Shown here one piece after another: positions 17,659 through 26,485 of a stretch of DNA of 64,000 nucleotides. The stretch comes from UBA4421 sp002470275 (GTDB taxonomy: Bacteria > Pseudomonadota > Gammaproteobacteria > Pseudomonadales > Azotimanducaceae): NCBI GenBank assembly GCA_913052345.1, contig CAJXDR010000009.1, positions 1-64,000 on the forward strand. The letters are read 5' to 3'. The position numbers were made by a program, and so were the translations under genes. The notes under the pieces were generated by a model. That model was not told the DNA's origin, did not search any database, and saw nothing but the letters and a program-made list of their open reading frames with translations. The stretch's first letter is position 1; the number at the start of each line of letters is the position of its first letter.

Positions 17659-18211
17659 TACCCTTCGTTATACCGCCACCTCGGCAATCGCCTGGCTTTT
17701 ATTCGGAGCAATCCAGGTGTGGGCAGAAACGACCTCTCCCTTCGCTGGCAAGTGGGTGGTGAACACGGGCGAAACAGATCTGCTGCGCGAAGACCTGGAT
17801 GAACGCACCACCCTGATACAGAATCCTGGCAAGGTAAGGATTTCGGTCATGGGCCTACCGCTACCGGGTGGCGGAAGCTCTGGCATGCCATCCCACTCAC
17901 CGTTAAGCGCCAGGGACCCTGCAGAGCTTCGCAGCGAGGTGATGCTGATCGAGGTGCAGGCCCAGCGGATCATGCTCAATTTTCCAGACCTGTCAGGGCC
18001 TGATGCGATGCAGATAATGCCCAAGGGGGAGTTTCGTGGTCGCAAAACAACGTGGTCGAACCGCAAAATCGAGCAAAAATACAAAACGACAGAACGCAGG
18101 GTTCAAAAGACCTGGTCAATCCGCTCGGACGGACGACTCTTAGTTCAGGTGATGATCAAGCCCAAGGGGGGCAAAAAACGCACCTTCAGTCGCGTATTTG
18201 ATCGAGCCTAG
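17648..18211 (+). CDS. Secreted protein of unknown function, coupled to the fusion gene
   Basis: 187 residues. The N-terminus is a signal peptide (AIAWLLFGAIQVWA), followed by SPFAGKWVVNTGETD, a start I have seen in lipocalin-like or DUF-type periplasmic proteins that measure net change against a control. A Pro/Gly/Ser-rich loop (GLPLPGGGSSGMP) and a strongly basic C-terminal third (KPKGGKKRTFSR) follow. The ATG lies inside the last codons of the fusion gene, an 11-base overlap, so the two are probably co-translated. Function is not known; a partner or substrate-binding role for the fusion hydrolase is only a guess. Confidence 0.72.
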   Translation: MNSNTLRYTATSAIAWLLFGAIQVWAETTSPFAGKWVVNTGETDLLREDLDERTTLIQNPGKVRISVMGLPLPGGGSSGMPSHSPLSARDPAELRSEVMLIEVQAQRIMLNFPDLSGPDAMQIMPKGEFRGRKTTWSNRKIEQKYKTTERRVQKTWSIRSDGRLLVQVMIKPKGGKKRTFSRVFDRA

Positions 18212-18420
18212 CCGTCCGCCCCAGGCTCAGGGAGTGAATGCGGCATAGAACCGGCCTAGCCGGCCTAGAATGCGGGCAAGAGCGCTCTCACCAGCAAACA
18301 AAGGCGTTGTGTTGTCATACCGGTCGCCGCTTGTTCTTGGGACGCTAGATTGGTCGCTCACCCCGGTGTATCTTTTTTCGCAGGCGCCGTTATCGCGCGT
18401 AAATCCAGAGAGTGTGGTAA

Positions 18421-18822
18421 ATGACCAAGTACCGGCTGCCTCGAGAACTGTGTCAGTTTCGCTATACCCATAGCTCTGGCCCCGGCGGACAGCATGTGAA
18501 CAAGGTGGCAACGGCAGTGGAGCTTCGAATCAACCTCGCCTCACTGCCCCTTAACGGCGCGGCGAAAAGTCGGCTAAGAGAACAGCAGCGAGGCAAGATA
18601 AACAAGCAGGACGAGCTGATCATTCACGCCGATCGCCATCGCTCACAGCTGAAGAATAAGGAAGACGCCATCAACCGAGCAGAAACCTTTATCGGCGAGG
18701 CGAGCAAGCAACCAGTCAAACGCATCGCGACGAAGCCGACGAAGTCATCAAAACAGAGGCGATTAAAGGGGAAAAAACGACGAGGGGAGACAAAGAGCCA
18801 ACGAAGAAAGCCCGAGGTCTAG
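18421..18822 (+). CDS. arfB: Alternative ribosome-rescue factor / peptidyl-tRNA hydrolase
   Basis: 133-residue ArfB (YaeJ)-type factor that frees stalled ribosomes lacking a stop codon. The catalytic GGQ sits early in SSGPGGQHVNKVATAVELR, as in the family, and no codon-recognition domains of true release factors are present. The basic C-terminal tail (KQRRLKGKKRRGETK) is the part that inserts into the empty mRNA channel. Length is close to the E. coli 140 residues. A 209-base gap upstream contains no gene. Confidence 0.95.
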   Translation: MTKYRLPRELCQFRYTHSSGPGGQHVNKVATAVELRINLASLPLNGAAKSRLREQQRGKINKQDELIIHADRHRSQLKNKEDAINRAETFIGEASKQPVKRIATKPTKSSKQRRLKGKKRRGETKSQRRKPEV

Positions 18823-18831
18823 CCGCTTTGG

Positions 18832-19509
18832 CTATTGGGCTTCCTTCGCTACCAGGAAATCTACGACCTCCAGCATCGCGACATTGGATCCAGCCGTGCG
18901 GCCACTGACTCTGTATTTGCCGTTGACGATCATGGTTGGAACGCCTGTCACGCCATAGGTTCGCACCTTCCCTCTCGCCTTGAGCACGCGGCTACGCACT
19001 GAGAAAGCCTCATACGCTGCTCTGAAGTCATCTTCCTTGACACCAGCCTCATCCTCAAAAAGCCTGGCGAGAACCGTCTCATCTCCCACATTCAATCGCT
19101 GAACATGTATGGCTTCAAACAGCGGCTCATGGAGCTGGGCGCCGACGCGGAGCACTTCCGCCGTATAGAAGATGCGCGCCAACAAATCCCACTCGGGCGA
19201 GAACACGGCGGGTAGCCGGCTAAAGGCAACGCCCTCCGTTTGGCGCTGCTGCCAACGACTAAGCTCCGGATCAAAGCTGTAGCAGTGAATACAGCCGTAA
19301 GAAAAGATCTCTTGGACCTCCACGGGATCGCCTGCCTTTGGGCGCTCTGCCGTGACAGAGTCTATTCGCTGATAGTGAACGCCTTCTACAAAGGCCTCCC
19401 CAGCCAGGGTTAGGGAGGAGGCTGCCATCAGCACCAGGGCAAGGCCTGACCAGAGGAGGGCGTGGAACACTTTGTTGAATCGTTTAGGTGATGACCCGTT
19501 GCTGTGCAT
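18832..19509 (-). CDS. dsbA: Thiol:disulfide interchange protein DsbA
   Basis: 225-residue periplasmic oxidase that introduces disulfides into exported proteins. A signal sequence (LALVLMAASSLTLAGEA) is followed by a thioredoxin fold: active site C-I-H-C in SYGCIHCYSF, a helical insertion, and the cis-proline loop TGVPTMIVNGKYR. CPHC is the commonest form in enterics; CIHC is a variant. It lies 26 bases downstream of the cytochrome c4 gene, the same pair found next to engB-polA in Pseudomonas. Confidence 0.95.
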   Translation of the reverse strand: MHSNGSSPKRFNKVFHALLWSGLALVLMAASSLTLAGEAFVEGVHYQRIDSVTAERPKAGDPVEVQEIFSYGCIHCYSFDPELSRWQQRQTEGVAFSRLPAVFSPEWDLLARIFYTAEVLRVGAQLHEPLFEAIHVQRLNVGDETVLARLFEDEAGVKEDDFRAAYEAFSVRSRVLKARGKVRTYGVTGVPTMIVNGKYRVSGRTAGSNVAMLEVVDFLVAKEAQ

Positions 19510-19535
19510 GATAGCCTCCGGCGGTTGTGCGACCG

Positions 19536-20171
19536 CTATTGTAAGCCGCTTATATAATCCGCTAGAAGCGAAATTTCGGTATCTGAAAGCCCCGCCGCAA
19601 CGCCTCTCATCATCCCGCCAAACCCTTCATCTGAAGCACGCTTACCCTCCCGGTAGGCGGTTAGCTGAGCAACGGTGTAGGCGGCAGCCTGCCCACCAAT
19701 TCGGGGGAAGCCAGCCTGGTCGTTACCCAATCCTCTTGGGCTGTGGCAGGCCGCGCAGGCCGCAACGCCCTTTGCAGCGATGCCACCCTTATAAATCTTC
19801 TTTGCGGTGTTCAGCGCGGCATCATCACCAGTGGCCTCACCAATTTTTCCCGGCAGAGAAGCGTAGTACGCGGCTAAATCTTCGAGATCCTGCTCTGACT
19901 TGCCAATCAGCTGAGCCGTCATCAGCGCTACGTCACGCTCTCCAGATTGAAACATTTTAAGCTGCCTAGCGAGATACTTCTGACCCTGGCCAGCGAGGTT
20001 CGGATAGCTTGGGTCTATTGCGGTGGCGCCATCTTGGCCATGACAGGCCGCACAGGTCACAGACAGCGCGCGCCCTGCCTCCGCATCGCCAGCCGCTAGG
20101 GCAGGTGATCCCATACCCAGCAGGATGATGGGGGCGATAACTAATTTAGCGATGCATCTCAGAGCACTCAT
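19536..20171 (-). CDS. cc4: Diheme cytochrome c4
   Basis: 211-residue periplasmic diheme cytochrome. After a signal peptide (VIAPIILLGMGSPALA) the two halves carry CAACHGQDGAT and CAACHSPRGLGN. The surrounding PNLAGQGQKYLARQL and PRIGGQAAAYTVAQL are the matching repeated segments of cytochrome c4. It donates electrons to terminal oxidases and probably serves the aa3-type oxidase encoded at 30.7-35.1 kb. First gene of a two-gene unit with dsbA, divergent from engB across 214 bases that should hold both promoters. Confidence 0.95.
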   Translation of the reverse strand: MSALRCIAKLVIAPIILLGMGSPALAAGDAEAGRALSVTCAACHGQDGATAIDPSYPNLAGQGQKYLARQLKMFQSGERDVALMTAQLIGKSEQDLEDLAAYYASLPGKIGEATGDDAALNTAKKIYKGGIAAKGVAACAACHSPRGLGNDQAGFPRIGGQAAAYTVAQLTAYREGKRASDEGFGGMMRGVAAGLSDTEISLLADYISGLQ

Positions 20172-20385
20172 GACTTCTTTTTCCTCAATTGCTTATTTTC
20201 GTCAGTTTTCGGTAAGCCCTGCAAAAGTGATTTTGATTCAAGGGCCTGCCGCCATGTTGACTGTGGCTCCTGGCAGGGAAGCCTGCCCAGAGAGCAGCGC
20301 GACATAACAGAAGCCGCCGATGAGCGGTGCTACACTCCAACCGAGGGAGTTATGACACCGAAGCAGCCGAGGAATTATATACAAG

Positions 20386-21033
20386 ATGACTGAAAAAGTG
20401 TCTCTACCTGAACGCCTGGAAGCCACCTTTCTGACCAGTGCCCCGGACCTGAGACGATGCCCCCCGGGGGACTGCCCTGAAGTGGCCTTCGCCGGCAGAT
20501 CTAATGCTGGAAAATCGTCGGTCTTAAATGAGCTGACGGGTAACCGCAAAACCGCCAAGGTCAGTAAAACGCCCGGCCGAACCCAGCTCTTGAACTTTTT
20601 TGATGTCCGCACCGGGGGACGAATGGTTGACCTGCCAGGATATGGTTACGCCAAGGCGGGCCGAGACGCCCAGCAAAACTGGCAAAAGGCGGTCAACCAC
20701 TACCTATCCTACCGAGAGGCTCTGGTGGGCATTGTGCTGGTCATGGACATTCGACACCCCAATCAGGCCTTCGACCAAGAGTTATTGCAGTGGAGTCACG
20801 ATAGCGAGCTACCCGTCCACATCCTGCTGAATAAGGCCGATAAACTGAGCTTCAGCGCACAAAGGCAAGCCCTACAAAAAATCCGCAGCGCCTACGCCGA
20901 CTTCCCGCTGGTGACGGTTCAATGCCACTCAGCCCTACGTCGTATCGGCACGCCTGAGTTGCTCGCTCAGCTGTTCACCTGGCTTGGCACGCCGATAACT
21001 GAATCCGAAAACTCGGCACAACCGCAAGATTAA
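20386..21033 (+). CDS. engB: Ribosome-biogenesis GTPase
   Basis: 215-residue EngB/YihA GTPase, required for 50S subunit assembly. G1 is GRSNAGKSS, G3 is DLPGYGYAK and G4 is LLNKADKL, in order and well spaced. The N-terminal APDLRRCPPGDCPEVAFAG is typical. It ends 25 bases before the polA stop, tail to tail. E. coli encodes Spot 42 RNA in this position; there is no room for it here. Confidence 0.96.
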   Translation: MTEKVSLPERLEATFLTSAPDLRRCPPGDCPEVAFAGRSNAGKSSVLNELTGNRKTAKVSKTPGRTQLLNFFDVRTGGRMVDLPGYGYAKAGRDAQQNWQKAVNHYLSYREALVGIVLVMDIRHPNQAFDQELLQWSHDSELPVHILLNKADKLSFSAQRQALQKIRSAYADFPLVTVQCHSALRRIGTPELLAQLFTWLGTPITESENSAQPQD

Positions 21034-21058
21034 TCCCTGCCGCGAGTACTGCGGCGCA

Positions 21059-23785
21059 TCAATGGGCCTCGTCCCAATTCGCCCCCACCCCGGCATCAAC
21101 CACCAGGGGAACTTTGAGCGTTGCGGCCGCGGCCATGCGCTGAATAACGGCTTGCTGCACCTCATCCAGCTGGTCTTGAGCGACTTCAAAGACCAGCTCG
21201 TCGTGCACCTGCATGATCATTCGCGCCTCTGCGCCGGAAGAAGCCAACCAGTCCTGTACGGAGGCCATCGCCAGCTTGATAATGTCCGCAGCCGTTCCCT
21301 GCATCGGGGCATTGATAGCCGTGCGTTCGGCTGCTTGCCGTCTGGGTACATTTGTTGAGCTAATCTCCGGTAGATAAAGGCGCCGACCGAATATGGTTTC
21401 CACGTATCCCTGCTCTGCGGCCAGCGCCTTAGTCTTGTCCATATAGTGCAAAACGCCAGGGTACCGCGCGAAATAGCGGTCAATATAGTCCTGAGCCAAC
21501 GTGCGGGATATGCTTAGCTGTCGCCCCAGCCCAAAGGCAGACATGCCGTAAATCAGCCCGAAGTTAATGGCCTTGGCACTGCGCCGCTGCTCATCTGATA
21601 TTGCCTCCTCGGATACCTGAAACACCTCAGCCGCTGTCGCTCGATGAATATCTCGGTTAGCTGCAAACGCATTCAGCAAGCCCTCGTCCTCGGACAGGTG
21701 CGCCATAATGCGAAGCTCGATTTGAGAATAATCTGCGGCCAGCACGATGCATCCGGGCGGGGCGACAAATGCCTGACGAATGCGCCGCCCTTCGGCATTG
21801 CGTATGGGGATGTTCTGTAAATTCGGGTCCGAAGAGGAGAGCCGCCCCGTTGCCGCAACCGCCTGATGGTAAGAGGTGTGAATGCGCCCGGTCTGTGGAT
21901 CAATGTCTAGGGGCAGCTTATCGGTATAGGTGGACTTTAACTTAGCCAACCCTCGATAGGACAGCAAAACTGCCGGCAGCTCATAATCCCGAGCCAAGTC
22001 GACCAGCACCGGCTCAGCGGTTGAGGGTTGGCCCCCAGGCGTTTTTTTAAGTACGGGCAGCCCTAGTTTGTCGTAGAAAATGGCTTGAAGCTGCTTCGGG
22101 CTATCCAGGTTAAAACTTTCTCCAGCCAGCGACCAAGCCTCTTCCGTCAACTCCTTGAGGCGCGCCGTCAGTTCCCCGCCGTGCTGGTGTAGCATCCGTC
22201 CATCCACCAAGGTGCCCTGACGCTCAACCGAAGAGAGAATGGAGACAAGGGGCATATCAATGTCATTAAAAACTTGAGCTAGGCTGGGTTGGGCCTGCAG
22301 CTTGGGGTAAAGACATTGGTGAAGTTGCAGGGTGATATCCGCGTCTTCCGCAGCGTAATCGGCCGCAGTCTCTAACGGTACTTGGTTAAAGGTCAGCTGT
22401 TTCGCGCCTTTGCCGGCAACGTCCTCAAAGCGAATGGTCTTTAAACCCAGGTAGTGCCCGGCAAGAGCGTCCATGTTGTGTCGTGTTGCAACGCTGTTCA
22501 ACACATAGGACTCGAGCATGGTGTCGAACAGATCACCATTCATCACCACCCCATAACGTGCGAGCACGCTCATGTCGTACTTTATATTCTGGCCGATAAT
22601 TGCAATGTCAGGATCTTCTAGGAGGACCCGCAGCGCCTCTAGCGCGGTTTCTAAGGATAGCTGTTCCGGAGCGGCGGGATAATCATGAGCCACCGGCAGA
22701 TAGGCCGCACACCCAGGCTCTACCGCAAAGGAGAACCCCACTATTTCCGCCTGCATGTAATTAACGCTTGTGGTTTCCGTGTCAAAGGCGAAAATCCGAG
22801 CTGCCTGAATCTTTGCAACCCATTCGGTCAATGCGCCCTCGGTTAAAATGGTCTGGTAGTCCCGGGGCACCTCGTCCGGCGCAGGCTCTGCGGTTTCCTC
22901 AACGGCCCCGTCCAGCTCAGCGACCCATGACTTGAATTCGAAACGTCTAAAGGCCTCCGTCAGGCCTGCCTGATTCGGCTCGGCATGCTTGAGCGCATCC
23001 ACTGAGTCGGAGAGGGCAACATCGCGCTTTATCTCGGTCAGCGCCCTGGACAACGGCAGCTGATCAAGATGCTCGCGCAGGCTCTCACCAACTTTGCCCT
23101 TAATCTCATCGGCACTTTCAATGAGCGCATCCAGGGAGCCATATTGATTCAGCCACTTCGCGGCTGTCTTAGGGCCAACTTTTGGTATGCCTGGAATGTT
23201 GTCGACGCTATCGCCCATCAGCGCTAGGTAGTCCACGATGTGATCCGGATCGACACCAAACTTATCCCGTACGCCCACAGCGTCCAGGGTCGTTTCCGTC
23301 ATGGTGTTGACCAGGGTCACCGAATCATCCACCAACTGGGCCATATCCTTATCGCCCGTTGAGATAACGGTGAGCCGGCCCTGGTCACTGGCCTGCTGAG
23401 CATAGGTTCCAATGACGTCATCGGCTTCGACGCCCGCCACGCAGATCAGAGGCAGGCCCATATCCCGGATAATGCTATGTATGGGTTCGATCTGCTCGCG
23501 AAGGTCCTCGGGCATGCTTGAACGATTGGCCTTATACTCACCGTAAAGGTCGTCCCGGAATGTTTTCCCAGGCGCATCAAAGACCACGGCAATCGTACCT
23601 TTGGGATACTCTTTTTGAAGTCGTCGCAGCATGCTGATCACGCCGCGAATAGCGCCCGTAGGATGCCCATCCGAGCTTCGCAAATCCGGCAGCGCGTAAT
23701 AAGCTCTGAACAAGTACGAGGATCCATCTACAAGGATCAGAGGAGAAGCGTCGTCCATCGATTTCGGTCCGAGGTTATTCGCCAT
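21059..23785 (-). CDS. polA: DNA polymerase I
   Basis: 908-residue repair and Okazaki-fragment polymerase with all three activities. The 5'-3' nuclease domain opens DGSSYLFRAYYALP and has VVFDAPGKTFRDDLY and STGDKDMAQLV. The 3'-5' proofreading domain keeps its DxE in FAFDTETTS, so editing is probably active. Polymerase motif A is AADYSQIELRIMAHL, motif B lies in RRSAKAINFGLIYGMS and motif C is MQVHDELVFE. Length is close to E. coli (928). It is divergent from the DUF2782 gene, as in Pseudomonas. Confidence 0.98.
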   Translation of the reverse strand: MANNLGPKSMDDASPLILVDGSSYLFRAYYALPDLRSSDGHPTGAIRGVISMLRRLQKEYPKGTIAVVFDAPGKTFRDDLYGEYKANRSSMPEDLREQIEPIHSIIRDMGLPLICVAGVEADDVIGTYAQQASDQGRLTVISTGDKDMAQLVDDSVTLVNTMTETTLDAVGVRDKFGVDPDHIVDYLALMGDSVDNIPGIPKVGPKTAAKWLNQYGSLDALIESADEIKGKVGESLREHLDQLPLSRALTEIKRDVALSDSVDALKHAEPNQAGLTEAFRRFEFKSWVAELDGAVEETAEPAPDEVPRDYQTILTEGALTEWVAKIQAARIFAFDTETTSVNYMQAEIVGFSFAVEPGCAAYLPVAHDYPAAPEQLSLETALEALRVLLEDPDIAIIGQNIKYDMSVLARYGVVMNGDLFDTMLESYVLNSVATRHNMDALAGHYLGLKTIRFEDVAGKGAKQLTFNQVPLETAADYAAEDADITLQLHQCLYPKLQAQPSLAQVFNDIDMPLVSILSSVERQGTLVDGRMLHQHGGELTARLKELTEEAWSLAGESFNLDSPKQLQAIFYDKLGLPVLKKTPGGQPSTAEPVLVDLARDYELPAVLLSYRGLAKLKSTYTDKLPLDIDPQTGRIHTSYHQAVAATGRLSSSDPNLQNIPIRNAEGRRIRQAFVAPPGCIVLAADYSQIELRIMAHLSEDEGLLNAFAANRDIHRATAAEVFQVSEEAISDEQRRSAKAINFGLIYGMSAFGLGRQLSISRTLAQDYIDRYFARYPGVLHYMDKTKALAAEQGYVETIFGRRLYLPEISSTNVPRRQAAERTAINAPMQGTAADIIKLAMASVQDWLASSGAEARMIMQVHDELVFEVAQDQLDEVQQAVIQRMAAAATLKVPLVVDAGVGANWDEAH

Positions 23786-23894
23786 GGGACAGCCATTGGC
23801 GTTAAGAACAAAGTGATTATGACGCGAAGCAAAGCATGGGCGCTAGGGTGAAGGCGCAAAGCTTTGTGACGGACCATGCAACTAGGGAGATGAC

Positions 23895-24188
23895 ATGGCA
23901 ATGAGAGTCCTTATCGCCATTTTAATAAGCCTATACGTCTCGGGTATGGCCTATGCCAACGAACCCCTGCGCGGACCGGATGTAAAGATCATCGCCGAAA
24001 AAAACCGGGTGGTGTACGAGTTCAGACAAAATGGCCACTTAAAAATGGTGCGCGTCGTTCCGAACTTCGGTAAGCCCTACTACCTTATTCCCAAAGACCC
24101 AACCCAAGGCGTAAGCGGTCTTGAGCGTGTGGATGCCCTAGTACCGAGCTGGACCCTGTGGGAGTTCGAGCCGCCTGCAGAGAACTAG
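23895..24188 (+). CDS. DUF2782 small exported protein
   Basis: 97-residue protein with a signal peptide (IAILISLYVSGMAYA) and a short mature part containing VKIIAEKNRVVYEFRQNG and a conserved NFGKPYYLIPKD. This matches the DUF2782 family found beside polA in Pseudomonas-related bacteria. Its function is unknown. GGAG lies five bases before the ATG. The stop codon overlaps that of egtD on the other strand. Confidence 0.85.
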   Translation: MAMRVLIAILISLYVSGMAYANEPLRGPDVKIIAEKNRVVYEFRQNGHLKMVRVVPNFGKPYYLIPKDPTQGVSGLERVDALVPSWTLWEFEPPAEN

Positions 24189-25165
24189 TTCGCCTCGGGC
24201 GCAACGCGCAGCAGATAGAGACCGAAGTGCTGCTGATCGTCGAGCCAATACTGGGCTGGGGCAAATCCTGCCTCGGCGGCCAGCGCCAAAAACTCCTCTG
24301 GGAAGTATTTGTAGGAATTTTCGGTATGAATCGCCTGGCCTTCTTGAATCTCTATGGTATGACCGCCAAGAGTCACCTCTTGGTAGCAGGAACTACGTAA
24401 AAACATTTGAATACAGCCCAGACTTTCATTGTATCGAGCCACATGCTCGAACCTGTCCGGACGAAAATTGGCCCCCAATTTGAGATTGAGATTACTTAGG
24501 GCGTTGAGGTTGAACTGAGCGGTAACGCCCTCGCTGTCGTCATAGGCGGCCTCAAGGATTTTGACGTCTTTTTTACAATCAACGCCAATCAGCAGAAGCC
24601 CCTCCGGGCCTAGGGTCGTGTTAACGCGGCGCATAAACTCCGCCGCGTGCTCTGGTTCAAAATTGCCGATGCTTGAGCCTGGGAAAAATCCAACCTTAGA
24701 GAGTGAGGAAAGCGCCTCCGGCAGCGCTAGATGTTGCGTAAAGTCCGCGCAGATGGGGAAAATGTCCAGCTCTGCAAAATCTTCGGCCAGCCTTTGTGCC
24801 CCCTCAAGCAGGTAGTCGCCCGAGATATCAACGGGGACATAGGCCGCCGGACGAAGGGCACTCAGGACTCTTCTTATCTTGAGCGTGGAGCCGCTGCCAT
24901 ACTCTATGACGCAACAATCCGGACCAATGACCTCCGCAATATCGCTCAGGTGTTCATCAAATAATGAAAGCTCGGTGCGCGTGACGTAGTACTCGGGCAG
25001 TTTGGTAATCGCCTCGAAAAGCTGAGAGCCACGCTCGTCATAGAAGTACTTGGGCGAGATGGAAAGCTGGGACGCTCGCAGCCCCGCTAGCACCTCGGCG
25101 AGGATGTCTTGCTCCGCCGGCTGAGAGTCCGTGTATAAAAATTGTGCGCTGGTGTTTGGCTTCAT
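24185..25165 (-). CDS. egtD: L-histidine N-alpha-methyltransferase (ergothioneine synthesis)
   Basis: 326-residue SAM-dependent enzyme trimethylating histidine to hercynine, first step of ergothioneine synthesis. Family signatures: SPKYFYDERGSQLFEAIT, LPEYYVTRTE, VIEYGSGSTLKIR (SAM motif), YVPVDISGDYL, and FFPGSSIGNFEP. The start chosen overlaps the egtB stop by four bases (ATGA), so the two are coupled; the longer in-frame reading adds residues unlike the family. It is the last gene of a leftward run that begins with surF1. Confidence 0.95.
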   Translation of the reverse strand: MKPNTSAQFLYTDSQPAEQDILAEVLAGLRASQLSISPKYFYDERGSQLFEAITKLPEYYVTRTELSLFDEHLSDIAEVIGPDCCVIEYGSGSTLKIRRVLSALRPAAYVPVDISGDYLLEGAQRLAEDFAELDIFPICADFTQHLALPEALSSLSKVGFFPGSSIGNFEPEHAAEFMRRVNTTLGPEGLLLIGVDCKKDVKILEAAYDDSEGVTAQFNLNALSNLNLKLGANFRPDRFEHVARYNESLGCIQMFLRSSCYQEVTLGGHTIEIQEGQAIHTENSYKYFPEEFLALAAEAGFAPAQYWLDDQQHFGLYLLRVAPEAN

Positions 25166-26478
25166 GTGCAATCTCGCGCCAGCCTGAGGCCAGAAAATTG
25201 CCACCCGTCTCCAGGATAGAAGAAGTTTCGGTAGGTACTTCGGATATGGTCCTGAGGCGTAGCACATGATCCGCCCCTAAGCACTAATTGGGAGCTCATG
25301 AATTTCCCATTATACTCACCGAGCACGCCCGCAAGGGGGCGGTAACCTGGATACGGACCATAGCTGCTCGACGTCCATTCCCATACATCACCAAAAAATT
25401 GGGGATTCCCCTCCTGGGCCGGTAGGGGTCGCCACATCCCCTGGTCGGCAAAATTCCCTTCCTGAGCCTTTGCGCGAGCCACCACCTCCCACTCGTGCTC
25501 CGTCGGCAGCCGACAGCCTGCCCAGGCGGCGTAGGCCATGGCTTCAAACGCCGTGACGTGAACGACGGGCGCATCCTTTTGCAGAGGCCCAAGGCCATCT
25601 AAGTGAAATTCAAGCCAGCCATTTTCCGTATCCTTGTGCCAATAAAGAGGATGTTGGCGGTCCAGCGTGCTCCACCCCTCGGAAAGCCAAAGGTCCGGCC
25701 GGGTATAGCCGCCATCTTCGATGAAGGCCAAGAACTCACCGTTGGTAACCAACCGGTTCGCTATCTCAAATGCGGGTATGAAGACCTGATGTCGTGGACT
25801 CTCGTTGTCATAGATAAAGTGACGGTCCGGATTCAAGTCCGCGCCGACCTCGCAAAGCCCCGGTGCGTACTCGGCAAAGTGCATGGGTGCCAGGGGCCTG
25901 GCGGGCGCGGTCTTCGGGTCAGGCGAGCTAACGAGGATCGGATAAAGCGGGTTATGCCCGAAGTTGTACTTTATGTCTGTGAGCAAAAGCTCTTGATGCT
26001 GTTGTTCATGATGGATGCCGAGCACCACAAGCTGGGCAATTTCTCTGTGCAGGTCCTCCCCACACTCTGCCAGCAACTGCACCACGCCCTCCTCGACGGC
26101 GGTTCGGTAGCAAAGCACCTGGGCTAAGCTAGGTCGTGACAGCGAACCCCGACGTGCCCGGGGAAAGGGATGCCCAACGCCATTGTAATAAGAATTGAAG
26201 AGGTGCTCGAACTGGGGATGGAACGCCTGGTGGTCCCTGGCGAATGGCTTTAGCAGAAAGGTCTCAAAGAACCAGGTGGTGTGAGCCAGATGCCACTTCG
26301 GCGGACTCGCATCCGGCATGGGCTGTATCCCGTAGTCCTCTGTTTCCAAGTTGCTGCAAAGCTCAAGGGATCGGGCTCGGCAGCCGGAGAATCGTTCTGC
26401 CAGCGACCAAGGGGGAGAGTGACAATCGAGATCATCAGCTGCGAGCTGGGGCAGCTTCTGCGGCTCCGCCGTCTCCAT
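25162..26478 (-). CDS. egtB: Ergothioneine biosynthesis sulfoxide synthase
   Basis: 438-residue non-heme iron enzyme joining hercynine to cysteine or gamma-glutamylcysteine with oxygen. The N-terminal DinB-like domain carries the three-His iron site: WHLAHTTWFFE (His66) and GIHHEQQHQELLL. The C-terminal half is a formylglycine-generating-enzyme/C-lectin fold with CRLPTEHEWE, GDVWEWTSS and VLRGGSCAT. No egtA, egtC or egtE is adjacent, so this is the two-gene form common in Proteobacteria. It starts seven bases after the sco stop, apparently in the same transcript. Confidence 0.95.
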   Translation of the reverse strand: METAEPQKLPQLAADDLDCHSPPWSLAERFSGCRARSLELCSNLETEDYGIQPMPDASPPKWHLAHTTWFFETFLLKPFARDHQAFHPQFEHLFNSYYNGVGHPFPRARRGSLSRPSLAQVLCYRTAVEEGVVQLLAECGEDLHREIAQLVVLGIHHEQQHQELLLTDIKYNFGHNPLYPILVSSPDPKTAPARPLAPMHFAEYAPGLCEVGADLNPDRHFIYDNESPRHQVFIPAFEIANRLVTNGEFLAFIEDGGYTRPDLWLSEGWSTLDRQHPLYWHKDTENGWLEFHLDGLGPLQKDAPVVHVTAFEAMAYAAWAGCRLPTEHEWEVVARAKAQEGNFADQGMWRPLPAQEGNPQFFGDVWEWTSSSYGPYPGYRPLAGVLGEYNGKFMSSQLVLRGGSCATPQDHIRSTYRNFFYPGDGWQFSGLRLARDCT

Positions 26479-26485
26479 AGTGCTC

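Noticed and set aside
18251..18268. Tandem direct repeat CCGGCCTAG x2
   Set aside because: Only two short copies in a non-coding gap, with no flanking structure; likely chance.
21034..21058. Spot 42 (spf) RNA or a terminator between engB and polA
   Set aside because: Only 25 bases separate the stop codons. A five-base GCCGC/GCGGC stem is present but there is no T-run and no room for the RNA.
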